Below are positions 16,046 to 24,947 of a stretch of DNA of 64,000 nucleotides, piece by piece (within the stretch, counting starts at the first letter, position 1; each line of letters starts with the position of its first letter). The position numbers were made by a program, and so were the translations under genes. Source of the stretch: RGIG2206 sp045648425 (GTDB taxonomy: Bacteria > Bacillota > Clostridia > Oscillospirales > Acutalibacteraceae); contig JAZRNV010000156.1 in assembly GCA_045648425.1 (NCBI GenBank), positions 1 to 64,000 of the forward strand. Reading direction: 5' to 3'. The notes beneath the pieces are model-generated. The model ran no database searches. It was not told the DNA's origin and saw only the letters and a program-made list of their open reading frames with translations.

Positions 16046-17314
16046 TTACTTCTCCCCTGCCATCAAGGCCTTTTTACCAATATCACTTCGATAATATGCA
16101 TTATCAAATTTAACTGAATTTACTTTTGCATAGGATGCTGCAACGGCTTGCTCGAGAGTATCACCAATAGCGGTAACGCCAAGCACTCTGCCGCCGGATG
16201 TAACAAGCTTACCGTCTTTTATGGCAGCACCCGCCACATAAACAGAATCAGATACAGACTCATCAATATTAATAGTATATCCCTTTTCATAGTCGGTAGG
16301 ATATCCTTTTGAGGCCATAATTACACAACAAGCGGATTTATTAGAAAATTTAACATCACATTTGTCCAGCGTACCCTTAGTCGTAGCTTGCATAACTGTT
16401 AACAAATCACTTTCAAGCAAAGGAAGAACAACTTGTGTTTCCGGATCACCAAATCTGCAGTTATATTCAATAACTTTAGGTCCGTTTTCAGTAATCATTA
16501 ATCCAAAATACAAGCAACCCTTAAATGTTCTTCCTTCAGCATTCATTGCGTTAATTGTAGGAATAAATATTTTATCCATACACTCAGCAGCAACTGCATC
16601 GGTATAATAAGGATTGGGGGCAATTGTTCCCATACCGCCGGTGTTAAGGCCGGTGTCATTGTCTCCAATACGTTTATGGTCCATAGATGAAATCATAGGA
16701 ACAACTGTTTTTCCATCGGTAAATGCCAGAACAGAAACCTCAGGCCCGGTTAAGAATTCTTCAATAACAATGTTATCACCACTGGTTCCGAAAACCTTAT
16801 CCAACATAATAGAACGAACTGCATTTTTAGCTTCGTCGCGCGTTGTAGCAATGATTACACCTTTACCGAGTGCCAATCCGTCAGCTTTAATAACGGTAGG
16901 AATAGGAGCAGCATCAAGATAATTCAATGCATCTTCAATATTATTAAAAACCTCATACTGAGCTGTAGGAATGCCATATTTCTTCATGAGGTTTTTTGAA
17001 AAAACTTTGCTGCCTTCAATTATAGCAGCATTAGCATTCGGCCCGAAACAAGGTATACCCTTTGCTTGAAGTGCATCAACAGCACCAAGCACCAAAGGAT
17101 CATCGGGAGCAACAACAGCATAATCAATTGAATTATCCACTGCAAACTCAACGATTTTATCAATATCTTTAGCTCCAATATCAACACAGATAGCATCCGC
17201 AGCTATACCGCCGTTACCGGGCAAAGCAAAAATCTGAGTTACTGCAGGATTCTCTTTAATTTTTTTAATGATGGCGTGTTCTCTGCCGCCACCGCCAACT
17301 ACCATTATTTTCAT
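16046..17314 (-). CDS. purD: Phosphoribosylamine--glycine ligase
   Basis: A 422-aa ATP-grasp enzyme that joins 5-phosphoribosylamine and glycine to form GAR. The N-terminal nucleotide loop is MVVGGGGREHAI. The segments ADGLALGKGVIIA, SMDHKRIGDNDTGLNTGGMG and EYNCRFGDPETQ are hallmarks of PurD. Length is normal. It lies between the AICAR transformylase gene (28 bp upstream) and purL (1 bp downstream), in the purine operon. Confidence 0.97.
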   Translation of the reverse strand: MKIMVVGGGGREHAIIKKIKENPAVTQIFALPGNGGIAADAICVDIGAKDIDKIVEFAVDNSIDYAVVAPDDPLVLGAVDALQAKGIPCFGPNANAAIIEGSKVFSKNLMKKYGIPTAQYEVFNNIEDALNYLDAAPIPTVIKADGLALGKGVIIATTRDEAKNAVRSIMLDKVFGTSGDNIVIEEFLTGPEVSVLAFTDGKTVVPMISSMDHKRIGDNDTGLNTGGMGTIAPNPYYTDAVAAECMDKIFIPTINAMNAEGRTFKGCLYFGLMITENGPKVIEYNCRFGDPETQVVLPLLESDLLTVMQATTKGTLDKCDVKFSNKSACCVIMASKGYPTDYEKGYTINIDESVSDSVYVAGAAIKDGKLVTSGGRVLGVTAIGDTLEQAVAASYAKVNSVKFDNAYYRSDIGKKALMAGEK

Positions 17315-17342
17315 AACTACTCCGATCTTAACAAGTAAATGA

Positions 17343-18527
17343 TTAGTGATGGAACAAACGCATACCTGTAAATGACATTACCATATTGTACTTATCACAA
17401 CAAGCAATAACAGCGTCATCACGAATAGAGCCACCGGGTTCTGCTATATAGCTTGCACCGCTTCTCTTTGCACGTTCAATATTATCGTCAAAAGGAAAGA
17501 ATGCGTCAGAACCTACAGAAACGCCGGAAATATTAGAAAGATAATCGCGAATTTCTGCATCAGTAAGGGGCTCGGGGCGGCTGGTAAAGTAATTCTGCCA
17601 AACGCCTTCAGCGCATACATCCTCTTCGTTTCTATTAATATATCCGTCAATAACATTGTCGCGAACAGGGCGTGCTATATCATCCTTAAAAGGTAAGGCA
17701 AGCACCTTATCATGCTGACGAAGGAACCAAGTGTCTGCTTTAGAACCGGCCAAACGGGTGCAATGAATTCTTGATTGCTGGCCTGCGCCAACACCGATTG
17801 CTTGACCATCAACAGCATAGCAAACAGAATTAGACTGAGTGTATTTAAGTGTAATGAGAGCAATTATAAGATCGCGCACAGCACTTTCGGGCAATTCTTT
17901 GTTAGCAGTAACGATATTTGAGAGTAACTCACGATTAATCTCAAAATTGTTTCTGCCCTGCTCGAAGGTTATTCCGTACACTTGTTTATGCTCAATAGCA
18001 TCGGGCACAAAATTGGGGTCGATTTTAATAATATTATAATTTCCGTTTCTTTTACTTTTAAGAATTTCAAGAGCTTCGGGCTCATAGCCGGGAGCAATAA
18101 TTCCGTCAGAAACCTCTCGCTTTATCATTTTGGCAGTGGTTACATCACAAACATCGCTGAGAGCCACAAAATCGCCAAAGGAGCACATTCTGTCTGTACC
18201 ACGAGCACGTGCATAAGCACAAGCAAGAGGAGAATCATCAAGTCCTTCAATATCATCAACAAAGCAAGCTTTTTTAAGCTTATCAGACAAAGGAATACCA
18301 ACAGCTGCTGAGGTAGGACTTACATGCTTAAAAGAAGTAACAGCGGGCATACCAAGAGCTTCTTTAAGCTCTTTTACAAGCTGCCAAGAATTAAAAGCAT
18401 CGAGAAAATTAATAAAGCCCGGTCTGCCACAAAGAATTTCTATAGGCAACTCGCTTCCATCGGCCATAAAGATTTTTGCCGGCTTTTGATTGGGATTACA
18501 ACCATATTTAAGTTCAAATTCTTTCAT
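17343..18527 (-). CDS. purH: AICAR transformylase without the IMP cyclohydrolase domain
   Basis: At 394 aa this corresponds to the transformylase part of PurH only. It transfers the formyl group of 10-formyl-THF to AICAR, giving FAICAR. The segments ELKYGCNPNQKPA at the N-terminus, TSFKHVSPTSAAVG (Lys-His pair of the active site), GQQSRIHCTRLAGSKA and DAFFPFDDNIERAKRSG are typical. The MGS-like cyclohydrolase domain that normally precedes it is absent, and its job is covered by the PurO-like gene just upstream at 18540-19271. The two lie 12 bp apart and run in one operon, a split arrangement of the last two purine steps. The usual symbol purH refers to the bifunctional form. Confidence 0.92.
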   Translation of the reverse strand: MKEFELKYGCNPNQKPAKIFMADGSELPIEILCGRPGFINFLDAFNSWQLVKELKEALGMPAVTSFKHVSPTSAAVGIPLSDKLKKACFVDDIEGLDDSPLACAYARARGTDRMCSFGDFVALSDVCDVTTAKMIKREVSDGIIAPGYEPEALEILKSKRNGNYNIIKIDPNFVPDAIEHKQVYGITFEQGRNNFEINRELLSNIVTANKELPESAVRDLIIALITLKYTQSNSVCYAVDGQAIGVGAGQQSRIHCTRLAGSKADTWFLRQHDKVLALPFKDDIARPVRDNVIDGYINRNEEDVCAEGVWQNYFTSRPEPLTDAEIRDYLSNISGVSVGSDAFFPFDDNIERAKRSGASYIAEPGGSIRDDAVIACCDKYNMVMSFTGMRLFHH

Positions 18528-18539
18528 TATAAGTACTCC

Positions 18540-19271
18540 TTATTTGTTTTTGTTTACGATGATTTCTTCGGTTTTTCCATCTTCAAGAGAAACAGTACGA
18601 ACAAAAAGCGAAACTTTATTGTCATCATTAAGATTGTTCCAAACAAGGTCTGCCAACTCCTCAGCAGTATTTGGCATCTCTACCTCTTCAGGTTCACCAT
18701 AGAAGGACGGGATGGGATTGCCATCGCATTTATAAGTGTGAATAAAGTGACCAATTCCGTCTTCAGGTACGTAATTGTAAAAATATCTATTGCAGGCCTC
18801 GGGTCTACCGTTAGCGCTTTTCAAAATAGACATCTTGTAGGTAAATGTGTTTCTTGGGAAGCGGTAATAAAGTATACCTGAAATGCGAGGCGTAAAGTTT
18901 GGAGCATCATCCTCAAATTCACGAACACCGCACGCCTCTTCAAAGCCAAAGGTATGGTTTGCCTCGTTTATATAATTGAATATTGTGTCAGTTTGGTCGC
19001 CATTAGTAATAATATCAATATTACCGCCTTTAGCAGTAAGATAGGGATTATAAATAATAAGATGAGGGTCAGAAAGCTTTGACTCATCAAAAGCTTTTGT
19101 TCTCATTCCACCGTCAAAACGTTCAAAAATGCGGTTACGACTATTTTCGCTGCGACCCATAATGAAATATGCAATCATAGCTTTTTTACCATCAGCTGAT
19201 TTACCGATAACGATACCTCTACCGGGATATGAATTTTCACTTAAAAGCTTTTTTAAATCAAACAAAGCCAT
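18540..19271 (-). CDS. purO: IMP cyclohydrolase, archaeal-type PurO family
   Basis: This 243-aa protein resembles the PurO family that closes FAICAR to IMP in archaea. The N-terminus reads YPGRGIVIGKSADGKKAM and AYFIMGRSENSRNR, with YNPYLTAKGGNIDIITNGDQT, TPRISGILYYRF and the HTYKCDGNPIPSFYGEP segment further on. The position directly before a transformylase lacking the cyclohydrolase domain supports the call. I chose ATG at 19271 over an in-frame TTG at 19277; GGTGAT lies 6 nt before the ATG. PurO-like proteins are known in some Clostridia, so this is unusual rather than unique. Confidence 0.88.
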   Translation of the reverse strand: MALFDLKKLLSENSYPGRGIVIGKSADGKKAMIAYFIMGRSENSRNRIFERFDGGMRTKAFDESKLSDPHLIIYNPYLTAKGGNIDIITNGDQTDTIFNYINEANHTFGFEEACGVREFEDDAPNFTPRISGILYYRFPRNTFTYKMSILKSANGRPEACNRYFYNYVPEDGIGHFIHTYKCDGNPIPSFYGEPEEVEMPNTAEELADLVWNNLNDDNKVSLFVRTVSLEDGKTEEIIVNKNK

Positions 19272-19277
19272 AATCAA

Positions 19278-19886
19278 TCACCTTTCAATTAAAAGTTGAG
19301 CACATACTTTTTCAACTGCTTTAGGAAGTATTTTCCATTCAGCCGTTTTCATAATGCGCTTTTGAAGCTTTTCGGGGGTGTCCCCTTCCTTAACGGGAAC
19401 TGCCTTTTGCATAATGATTTCTCCACCATCGGGAATTTCATTTACAAAATGAACTGTTGCACCTGATACTTTTACTCCATACTCAAGAGCGGCCTCATGA
19501 ACCTTAAGTCCGTAGAATCCTTTGCCACAAAAGGATGGAATTAAAGAAGGATGAACATTTATAATTCTGTTAGGATAACGTGAAGTAAAATCTGAACTTA
19601 ATATAGACATAAATCCTGCAAGAACAATAATATCAATATTATATTTATCTAGCAAATCAACTATTTTTTGCTCAAAAGCATCCTGCGAACCCAGTTCTTT
19701 TTTTGACACAACTGCAGTATCAATATTTGCAAGTTCAGCTCGTGTTAATGCATAAGCATTTGGATTGCTTGAAATCACAATTACTATGCTGCCGCTATTA
19801 ATTATTTCATTTTTCTGCGCGTCAATAAGTGCTTGAAGGTTAGTACCGCCACCCGATACTAAAACGGCAATCCTTGCTTTTTTCAT
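19278..19886 (-). CDS. purN: Phosphoribosylglycinamide formyltransferase (10-formyl-THF dependent)
   Basis: The 202-aa GAR transformylase moves a formyl group from 10-formyl-THF to GAR. VSGGGTNLQALIDA is the phosphate-binding N-terminus, RIINVHPSLIPSF carries the catalytic Asn and His, and NEIPDGGEIIMQ carries the catalytic Asp. Length is normal. Its start overlaps purM by 4 nt. The formyl donor would come from Fhs at the end of the same operon. Confidence 0.96.
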   Translation of the reverse strand: MKKARIAVLVSGGGTNLQALIDAQKNEIINSGSIVIVISSNPNAYALTRAELANIDTAVVSKKELGSQDAFEQKIVDLLDKYNIDIIVLAGFMSILSSDFTSRYPNRIINVHPSLIPSFCGKGFYGLKVHEAALEYGVKVSGATVHFVNEIPDGGEIIMQKAVPVKEGDTPEKLQKRIMKTAEWKILPKAVEKVCAQLLIER

Positions 19887-20923
19887 AAAATCACCTTGTC
19901 ATCAGATGCAATGATTTCACCGATAACATATGCATCCTCACCGTTTTCGGTAAGAATTTTTATAGCTTTATCAACATCGTTTTTAGACACAACAATGCTC
20001 ATACCCACGCCCATATTAAATGTGTTAAACATATCGTGTTCACTAATGTTACCACGTTTAGCAAGCAAATCAAATATCGGCAAAATCTTTATTGCTGACT
20101 TGTTAATTTTTGCACCGAGTCCATCAGGAATACTGCGAGGAATATTCTCATAAAAGCCACCACCGGTGATATGAGATATACCCTTAACCTTAACCTCATC
20201 AAGAAGCGCAAGAACAGATTTTACATATATTTTGGTGGGTGTGAGTAAGGTTTCACCAATACTTTTTCCGCCAAGTTCTGCAACAGGAGCTTTAATGTCA
20301 GTATTTTCGACATCAAAAACCTTTCTAACAAGGGAAAATCCATTAGAATGAACACCGGATGAAGCAAGAGCAATAACTACATCCCCTGCTTCCATGGTTT
20401 TGTTGTCAATAATCTTTGCTTTATCAACAACACCTGTGCAGTATCCTGCAAGGTCATACTCGTCAACAGGATAAAAACCGGGCATTTCAGCTGTTTCACC
20501 GCCGATAAGCGCAGCACCTGACTGAACGCAACCTTCACTTACACCCTTAACAATGTCTGCTATCTTTTCGGGAATGTTCTTTCCGCAAGCAATATAGTCA
20601 AGGAAAAACAATGGCTTTGCACCTGCACAAATGATATCATTAACGCACATTGCAACACAGTCAATACCTACGGTGTCATGTTTGTCCATCAAAAAGGCCA
20701 ATTTAAGTTTAGTGCCTACACCGTCTGTGCCGCTAACAAGAACGGGTCGAGTAATACCTGTTAAATCAAGTTCAAACAGGCCACCAAAACCACCCACATC
20801 AGAACAAACTCCTGATGTCATAGTGCGAGCTATATGAGTTTTCATAAGCTCAACAGCTTTATATCCTGCAGTAATATCAACGCCTGCAGCAGCGTAACTA
20901 TCAGATTTTGATTTAGTATTCAT
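19883..20923 (-). CDS. purM: Phosphoribosylformylglycinamidine cyclo-ligase (AIR synthetase)
   Basis: A 346-aa AIR synthetase that uses ATP to close FGAM to AIR. The N-terminal AAGVDITAGYKAVELMK, GTDGVGTKLKLAFLMD, GGETAEMPGFYP and HITGGGFYENIPRS are all signature PurM segments. Length is typical. It sits 3 bp after purF and overlaps purN by 4 nt. No anomalies seen. Confidence 0.97.
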   Translation of the reverse strand: MNTKSKSDSYAAAGVDITAGYKAVELMKTHIARTMTSGVCSDVGGFGGLFELDLTGITRPVLVSGTDGVGTKLKLAFLMDKHDTVGIDCVAMCVNDIICAGAKPLFFLDYIACGKNIPEKIADIVKGVSEGCVQSGAALIGGETAEMPGFYPVDEYDLAGYCTGVVDKAKIIDNKTMEAGDVVIALASSGVHSNGFSLVRKVFDVENTDIKAPVAELGGKSIGETLLTPTKIYVKSVLALLDEVKVKGISHITGGGFYENIPRSIPDGLGAKINKSAIKILPIFDLLAKRGNISEHDMFNTFNMGVGMSIVVSKNDVDKAIKILTENGEDAYVIGEIIASDDKVIL

Positions 20924-20926
20924 TTT

Positions 20927-22351
20927 TTACTCCTTTCCGTTCCAGCAATAGGTGCAAAGCTCACAGGGCTCTAAACCGATTGCTTTAACCAAACCATCTA
21001 AAGATTGAAAATCAAGCGATGTAAGGTTAAGACGTTCACATATTTTCTTTCTTAAATTTTTACCACGTTCAGTAGTACATTCACTGTATTCATCTATATA
21101 ATTAAATCCTTCTTCACCCTCTAATTCCATAATGACATTTCTTGCTATAAGTTCCATTTCATTAATGGAACGGGTAAAGTTAAGGTATTTACAGCTATAC
21201 ATTATAGGAGGACAAGCAGAGCGCATATGAACTGCTTTCGCACCGTTTTCGTAGAGAAAATCGACCGTTTCTTTCAACTGTGTACCACGCACAATAGAAT
21301 CATCAACAAAAAGCAAGCTTTTATCTTTAATAAGGTCGTGAATGGGAATTTGTTTCATTTTTGCGACCTTACTGCGCTCTTTCTGGCTGGAAGGAGTAAA
21401 ACTTCTTGACCAAGTTGGAGTATATTTTATAAAAGCTCTTGCGAAGGGTTTGCCGCTTTTATTTGCATATCCTATTGCATGAGGGGTGCCGGAATCAGGC
21501 ACACCAACAACATAATCAACACCGTCGGCGTTATTTGTGATTAAATCGGTTTCGGCCAAAATTTCGCCGTTACGGTATCTCATCATTTCGACGTTAATAC
21601 CTTCATAAGTAGAGGTAGGATAACCGTAATAGCTCCACAAAAACGCACAAATTTTTTTCTTTTTACCCGGTTTGTTGAGCTGAGTAACTGAGTCTGCAGT
21701 GATCTCTACAATCTCACCGGGGCCCAACTCTCTAACTTCTTCATATCCGAGTTTTTGGAAAGCAAAACTTTCAAAAGAAACACAGTGTCCTTCATCGTTT
21801 TTACCAATCCAAACAGGTAACCTGCCCATAAAGTCACGTGCAGCAATCAGCGTACCATCGTCTTTTAATATAAGGATATTTGCAGAACCAACAATTTCTT
21901 TTTGAGCAAAGCGTATACCGTCAACAAAGGTGCTTTTTTGATTAATAAGCGCAGCAGTCAATTCCGTTGAATTAACATTTCCGCTGGTCATTGCATTAAA
22001 ATGACCTCCGCTGAAGGATAGATATTGTTTAATCAAATCTTCAGCATTATTAATAAGTCCGACAACACATATAGCATAGGTTCCCAGGTTTGAACGAATA
22101 AGCAACGGTTGAGGATCACGGTCACTAATACAACCGATTGAAGAATTACCGCACATTTCATCAAAAACATGCTCAAATTTAGTTCTGAACGGTGAGTTCT
22201 GAATATTATGTATTTCGCGTTGCAATCCATCGTTGGGATTCCATGCAGCCATACCGCCTCTTTTGGTGCCTAAATGAGAATGATAATCGACCCCAAAAAA
22301 GACATCAGAAACAGCATCACGTTTACTTGCGACGCCAAAAAATCCACCCAT
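20927..22351 (-). CDS. purF: Amidophosphoribosyltransferase-like protein lacking the N-terminal Cys nucleophile
   Basis: This 474-aa protein has the PurF layout: an Ntn-type amidotransferase domain (about 1-230) and a phosphoribosyltransferase domain. The PRPP loop is LLFVDDSIVRGTQLKE, with the partner motif VVGVPDSGTPHAIGYA. Canonical PurF exposes a catalytic Cys at the start of the mature chain (CGVFG). Here, from the ATG at 22351 (AGGAGG 11 nt upstream), the chain reads MGGFFGVASKRD, so Cys is replaced by Gly. RDPQPLLI and RGGMAAW are kept. Candidate Fe-S cysteines remain in PPIMYSC and CELCTYC. It may use free ammonia, or a canonical PurF may be elsewhere. Family is sure; glutaminase activity is doubtful. 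Confidence 0.88.
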   Translation of the reverse strand: MGGFFGVASKRDAVSDVFFGVDYHSHLGTKRGGMAAWNPNDGLQREIHNIQNSPFRTKFEHVFDEMCGNSSIGCISDRDPQPLLIRSNLGTYAICVVGLINNAEDLIKQYLSFSGGHFNAMTSGNVNSTELTAALINQKSTFVDGIRFAQKEIVGSANILILKDDGTLIAARDFMGRLPVWIGKNDEGHCVSFESFAFQKLGYEEVRELGPGEIVEITADSVTQLNKPGKKKKICAFLWSYYGYPTSTYEGINVEMMRYRNGEILAETDLITNNADGVDYVVGVPDSGTPHAIGYANKSGKPFARAFIKYTPTWSRSFTPSSQKERSKVAKMKQIPIHDLIKDKSLLFVDDSIVRGTQLKETVDFLYENGAKAVHMRSACPPIMYSCKYLNFTRSINEMELIARNVIMELEGEEGFNYIDEYSECTTERGKNLRKKICERLNLTSLDFQSLDGLVKAIGLEPCELCTYCWNGKE

Positions 22352-22382
22352 TATTGAAATTCCTCCTAAATATAAAGCCAAA

Positions 22383-22871
22383 TCAAAGCTGTTCAGCTAC
22401 TTTAGCATCTTTTTCAAGAACAGCTTTAGCGTCTGCAGCGCGTTTATTATCAAGTTTTTCAGCTAATTCCTTATCCTCGACTGCTAAAATTTGCGCACAG
22501 AGTAATGCTGCGTTGGCACCACCGTTAATTGCTACTGTAGCAACAGGAATGCCGGTAGGCATCTGAACGGTAGAAAGTAAAGCATCCATACCGTCAAGTG
22601 CAGCTGATTTACAAGGAATACCAATAACCGGCAACGTGGTGTTCGCTGCAATTGCACCTGCTAAATGTGCAGCCATGCCGGCGGCGGCTATGATTGCACC
22701 AAATCCGTTAGCTCTGGCGTTTCTGGCAAAATCACGAGCTTGGTCAGGAGTTCTGTGAGCAGAAAAAATATGAACTTCATATTCAATTCCAAAAGCACTT
22801 AAAGTATCGGTTGCTTTCTTAATGATGGGTAAATCGCTATCGCTACCCATTACAATTCCAATTTTTTTCAT
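22383..22871 (-). CDS. purE: 5-(carboxyamino)imidazole ribonucleotide mutase
   Basis: A 162-aa PurE. MGSDSDLPIIKKATDTL at the N-terminus binds phosphate and SAHRTPDQA carries the conserved His. AAAGMAAHLAGAIAANT and GIPCKSAALDGMDALLS follow. I chose ATG at 22871 (GGAGA 6 nt upstream); a longer frame up to 22955 would run through the promoter leader. First gene of the pur operon. No purK is beside it, so class I (needs PurK) versus class II (uses CO2 directly) cannot be settled from context. Confidence 0.95.
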   Translation of the reverse strand: MKKIGIVMGSDSDLPIIKKATDTLSAFGIEYEVHIFSAHRTPDQARDFARNARANGFGAIIAAAGMAAHLAGAIAANTTLPVIGIPCKSAALDGMDALLSTVQMPTGIPVATVAINGGANAALLCAQILAVEDKELAEKLDNKRAADAKAVLEKDAKVAEQL

Positions 22872-22903
22872 AAAAATCTCCGTTCTGTAGGTAAAATAGA
22901 TAT

Positions 22904-22933
22904 GGGCACACTCAACCAAAGTTAAATGTGCCC
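22904..22933 (-). promoter_or_regulatory. 5'-UTR hairpin of the pur operon
   Basis: GGGCACA (22927-22933 complement) pairs with TGTGCCC (22904-22910 complement) around a 16-nt loop. It lies at the predicted 5' end of the pur transcript, upstream of the purE ribosome site. No U-run follows, so it is not a plain terminator. It does not look like a guanine riboswitch. Its role is unknown. Confidence 0.45.
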
Positions 22934-22962
22934 GGACGTTTTGTATACTATTCAACCAACAA

Positions 22963-22989
22963 ATTATAGCATATCAAAATTTTAGTCAA
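22963..22989 (-). promoter_or_regulatory. Promoter of the pur operon
   Basis: The minus strand has TTGACT (22984-22989) and an extended -10, TGCTATAAT (TATAAT at 22963-22968). The spacer is 15 bp, short but compatible with an extended -10. It lies between guaB and purE. Confidence 0.6.
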
Positions 22990-23009
22990 GGCAATATGAA
23001 ACGAGAAAA

Positions 23010-24515
23010 TTATTTAATAACAGCGGATGTATCTTTTTGAATAACATCGTGAGCGCCGCCCTCAACAATACTGGTTGCACTGACAAGTGTAAGCTTAGCT
23101 TTCTTTTGAAGTTCAAAAATGCTAAGTGCACCGCAGTTACACATTGTTGATTTAACCTTGCTTAAAGACAATGCAACATTATCCTTTAAAGTACCTGCAT
23201 AAGGAACATAAGAATCGACGCCTTCTTCAAAGGATAACTTTTTATCTCCGCCAAGGTCATATCTTTGCCAGTTACGAGCGCGGCTGGATCCCTCACCCCA
23301 ATATTCTTTATAGTAGGTGCCGCCAATATTAACCTTGTTTGTGGGGCTTTCATCAAAGCGAGCAAAATATCTGCCAAGCATAACAAAGTCAGCGCCCATA
23401 GCCAATGCTAAGGTAATATGATGGTCATAAACAATACCGCCATCTGAACATACAGGAACATAAACTCCTGTTTCTTCAAAATACTCATCGCGCGCTTTGC
23501 AAACCTCAATGAGCGCAGTTGCCTGGCCTCTGCCAATACCCTTTGTTTCGCGGGTAATGCAGATAGAACCGCCACCGATGCCAACCTTTACAAAGTCGGC
23601 GCCGCATTCGGCAAGAAAACGGAATCCATCAGCATCGACAACATTACCTGCGCCAATCTTAACCGTCTCACCGTAACGCTCACGAACCCACTGGATAGTA
23701 AGCTTCTGCCATTCTGAAAAACCTTCAGAAGAGTCAATGCAAAGCACATCTGCACCAGCTTCAATCAATGCGGGTATGCGCTCTGCATAGTCGCGCGTAT
23801 TAATACCGGCGCCAACAACATAACGCTTTGATGCATCGAGAAGCTCGTTGGGGTTTTGTTTATGCATATCATAGTCTTTGCGAAAAACAAAATAGCACAA
23901 TTGGCCCTCATCATTAATAATGGGCAAAGAGTTAAGCTTATTATCCCAAATAATGTCATTTGCTTCCTTAAGAGTAGTGCCTTCTTTAGCACAAATAAGC
24001 TTTTCAAAAGGGGTCATAAAGGTGGATACCTTTGTTTGAGGATCCATGCGGGTTACTCTATAATCTCGACCGGTTACAATACCCAACAGTTTTCCTTCAG
24101 CAGTGCCGTCAGAAGTAACAGCAATGGTAGAATGTCCGGTTTTTTCAGTTAAAGCAACAACATCAGCCATTGTTGCATCAGGACTAACATTTGAATCACT
24201 TCTTACAAAACCGGCCTTATAATTTTTAGCGCGTTTTACCATAGCGGCCTCATCTTCAATTGACTGAGATCCATAAATGAAAGATACACCGCCTTCGGTA
24301 GCAAGCGCAACGGCAAGTCTATCGCCCGATACAGATTGCATTATAGCTGATACCATTGGTATATTCATTGTAATTGCAGATTCTTCACCTCTTTTAAACT
24401 TAACAAGAGGGGTCTTTAATGATACATTAGCGGGTATACACTCGCTGGAAGAGTATCCGGGAATCAAAAGATATTCGTTAAAAGTATGTGATGGTTCATT
24501 AATAAAAGTAGCCAC
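23010..24515 (-). CDS. guaB: IMP dehydrogenase
   Basis: This 501-aa enzyme oxidises IMP to XMP with NAD+, the committed step to GMP. A TIM barrel is interrupted near residues 95-215 by a CBS pair (GKLLGIVTGRDYR). The catalytic loop GIGGGSICITRETKG carries the Cys near residue 320, followed by VPVCSDGGIVYDHH and the flap RNWQRYDLGG. The start is GTG at 24515, with GGAGG 8 nt upstream. It begins one base after the pyrI stop, so a purine gene closes the pyrimidine operon. It is followed by the pur promoter region. Confidence 0.96.
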   Translation of the reverse strand: MATFINEPSHTFNEYLLIPGYSSSECIPANVSLKTPLVKFKRGEESAITMNIPMVSAIMQSVSGDRLAVALATEGGVSFIYGSQSIEDEAAMVKRAKNYKAGFVRSDSNVSPDATMADVVALTEKTGHSTIAVTSDGTAEGKLLGIVTGRDYRVTRMDPQTKVSTFMTPFEKLICAKEGTTLKEANDIIWDNKLNSLPIINDEGQLCYFVFRKDYDMHKQNPNELLDASKRYVVGAGINTRDYAERIPALIEAGADVLCIDSSEGFSEWQKLTIQWVRERYGETVKIGAGNVVDADGFRFLAECGADFVKVGIGGGSICITRETKGIGRGQATALIEVCKARDEYFEETGVYVPVCSDGGIVYDHHITLALAMGADFVMLGRYFARFDESPTNKVNIGGTYYKEYWGEGSSRARNWQRYDLGGDKKLSFEEGVDSYVPYAGTLKDNVALSLSKVKSTMCNCGALSIFELQKKAKLTLVSATSIVEGGAHDVIQKDTSAVIK

Positions 24516-24947
24516 TTAAATTTCCTCCTTTGGCGTTGCTTTAGTTTCACAATACAAGCATCTGTATATGCCTGTTTCTTTATCTGTAAGCTTAAAAATA
24601 TGATCGATTTCTTGCTCAACCGAAGTAATACATCTTGGGTTTTTGCATTTAATAACGTTAACCAGTTTTTTCGGCATAGAAATACTTTTTTTGCAAACAA
24701 GTTCGCCGTTTTTAATAACATTAACTGTTGCGCCGGGGTCAATATAACCTATAATATCAAGATCTACAGCGATCTCTGCATCAATTTTAATAATATCTTT
24801 CTTACCTAATTTTCTGCTGTTAACATTTTTAATTAATGCAACAGAGCAATCTACGTGTTCAAGCTCTAACAATTGATACAACTTCATACCAAAGCCGGCT
24901 GTAATGTGATCAATAACATAACCGTTTTTAATAGAATCTATATTCAT
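24516..24947 (-). CDS. pyrI: Aspartate carbamoyltransferase regulatory subunit
   Basis: The 143-aa regulatory chain binds nucleotide effectors in its N-terminal domain and zinc in its C-terminal domain. The zinc ligands are visible as CKNPRC and, later, CLYC. NGYVIDHITAGFG and NSRKLGKKDIIKI are typical of the allosteric domain. It overlaps pyrB by 4 nt, so the two subunits are probably made in step. Presence of PyrI implies feedback control by CTP/ATP like that of the enterobacterial enzyme, though this cannot be shown here. Confidence 0.96.
   Translation of the reverse strand: MNIDSIKNGYVIDHITAGFGMKLYQLLELEHVDCSVALIKNVNSRKLGKKDIIKIDAEIAVDLDIIGYIDPGATVNVIKNGELVCKKSISMPKKLVNVIKCKNPRCITSVEQEIDHIFKLTDKETGIYRCLYCETKATPKEEI

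Noticed and set aside
22352..22381. TTG start for purF adding ten residues
   Set aside because: It places the AGGAGG site inside the gene. Even with this start there is no Cys in the extension, so the missing nucleophile stands.
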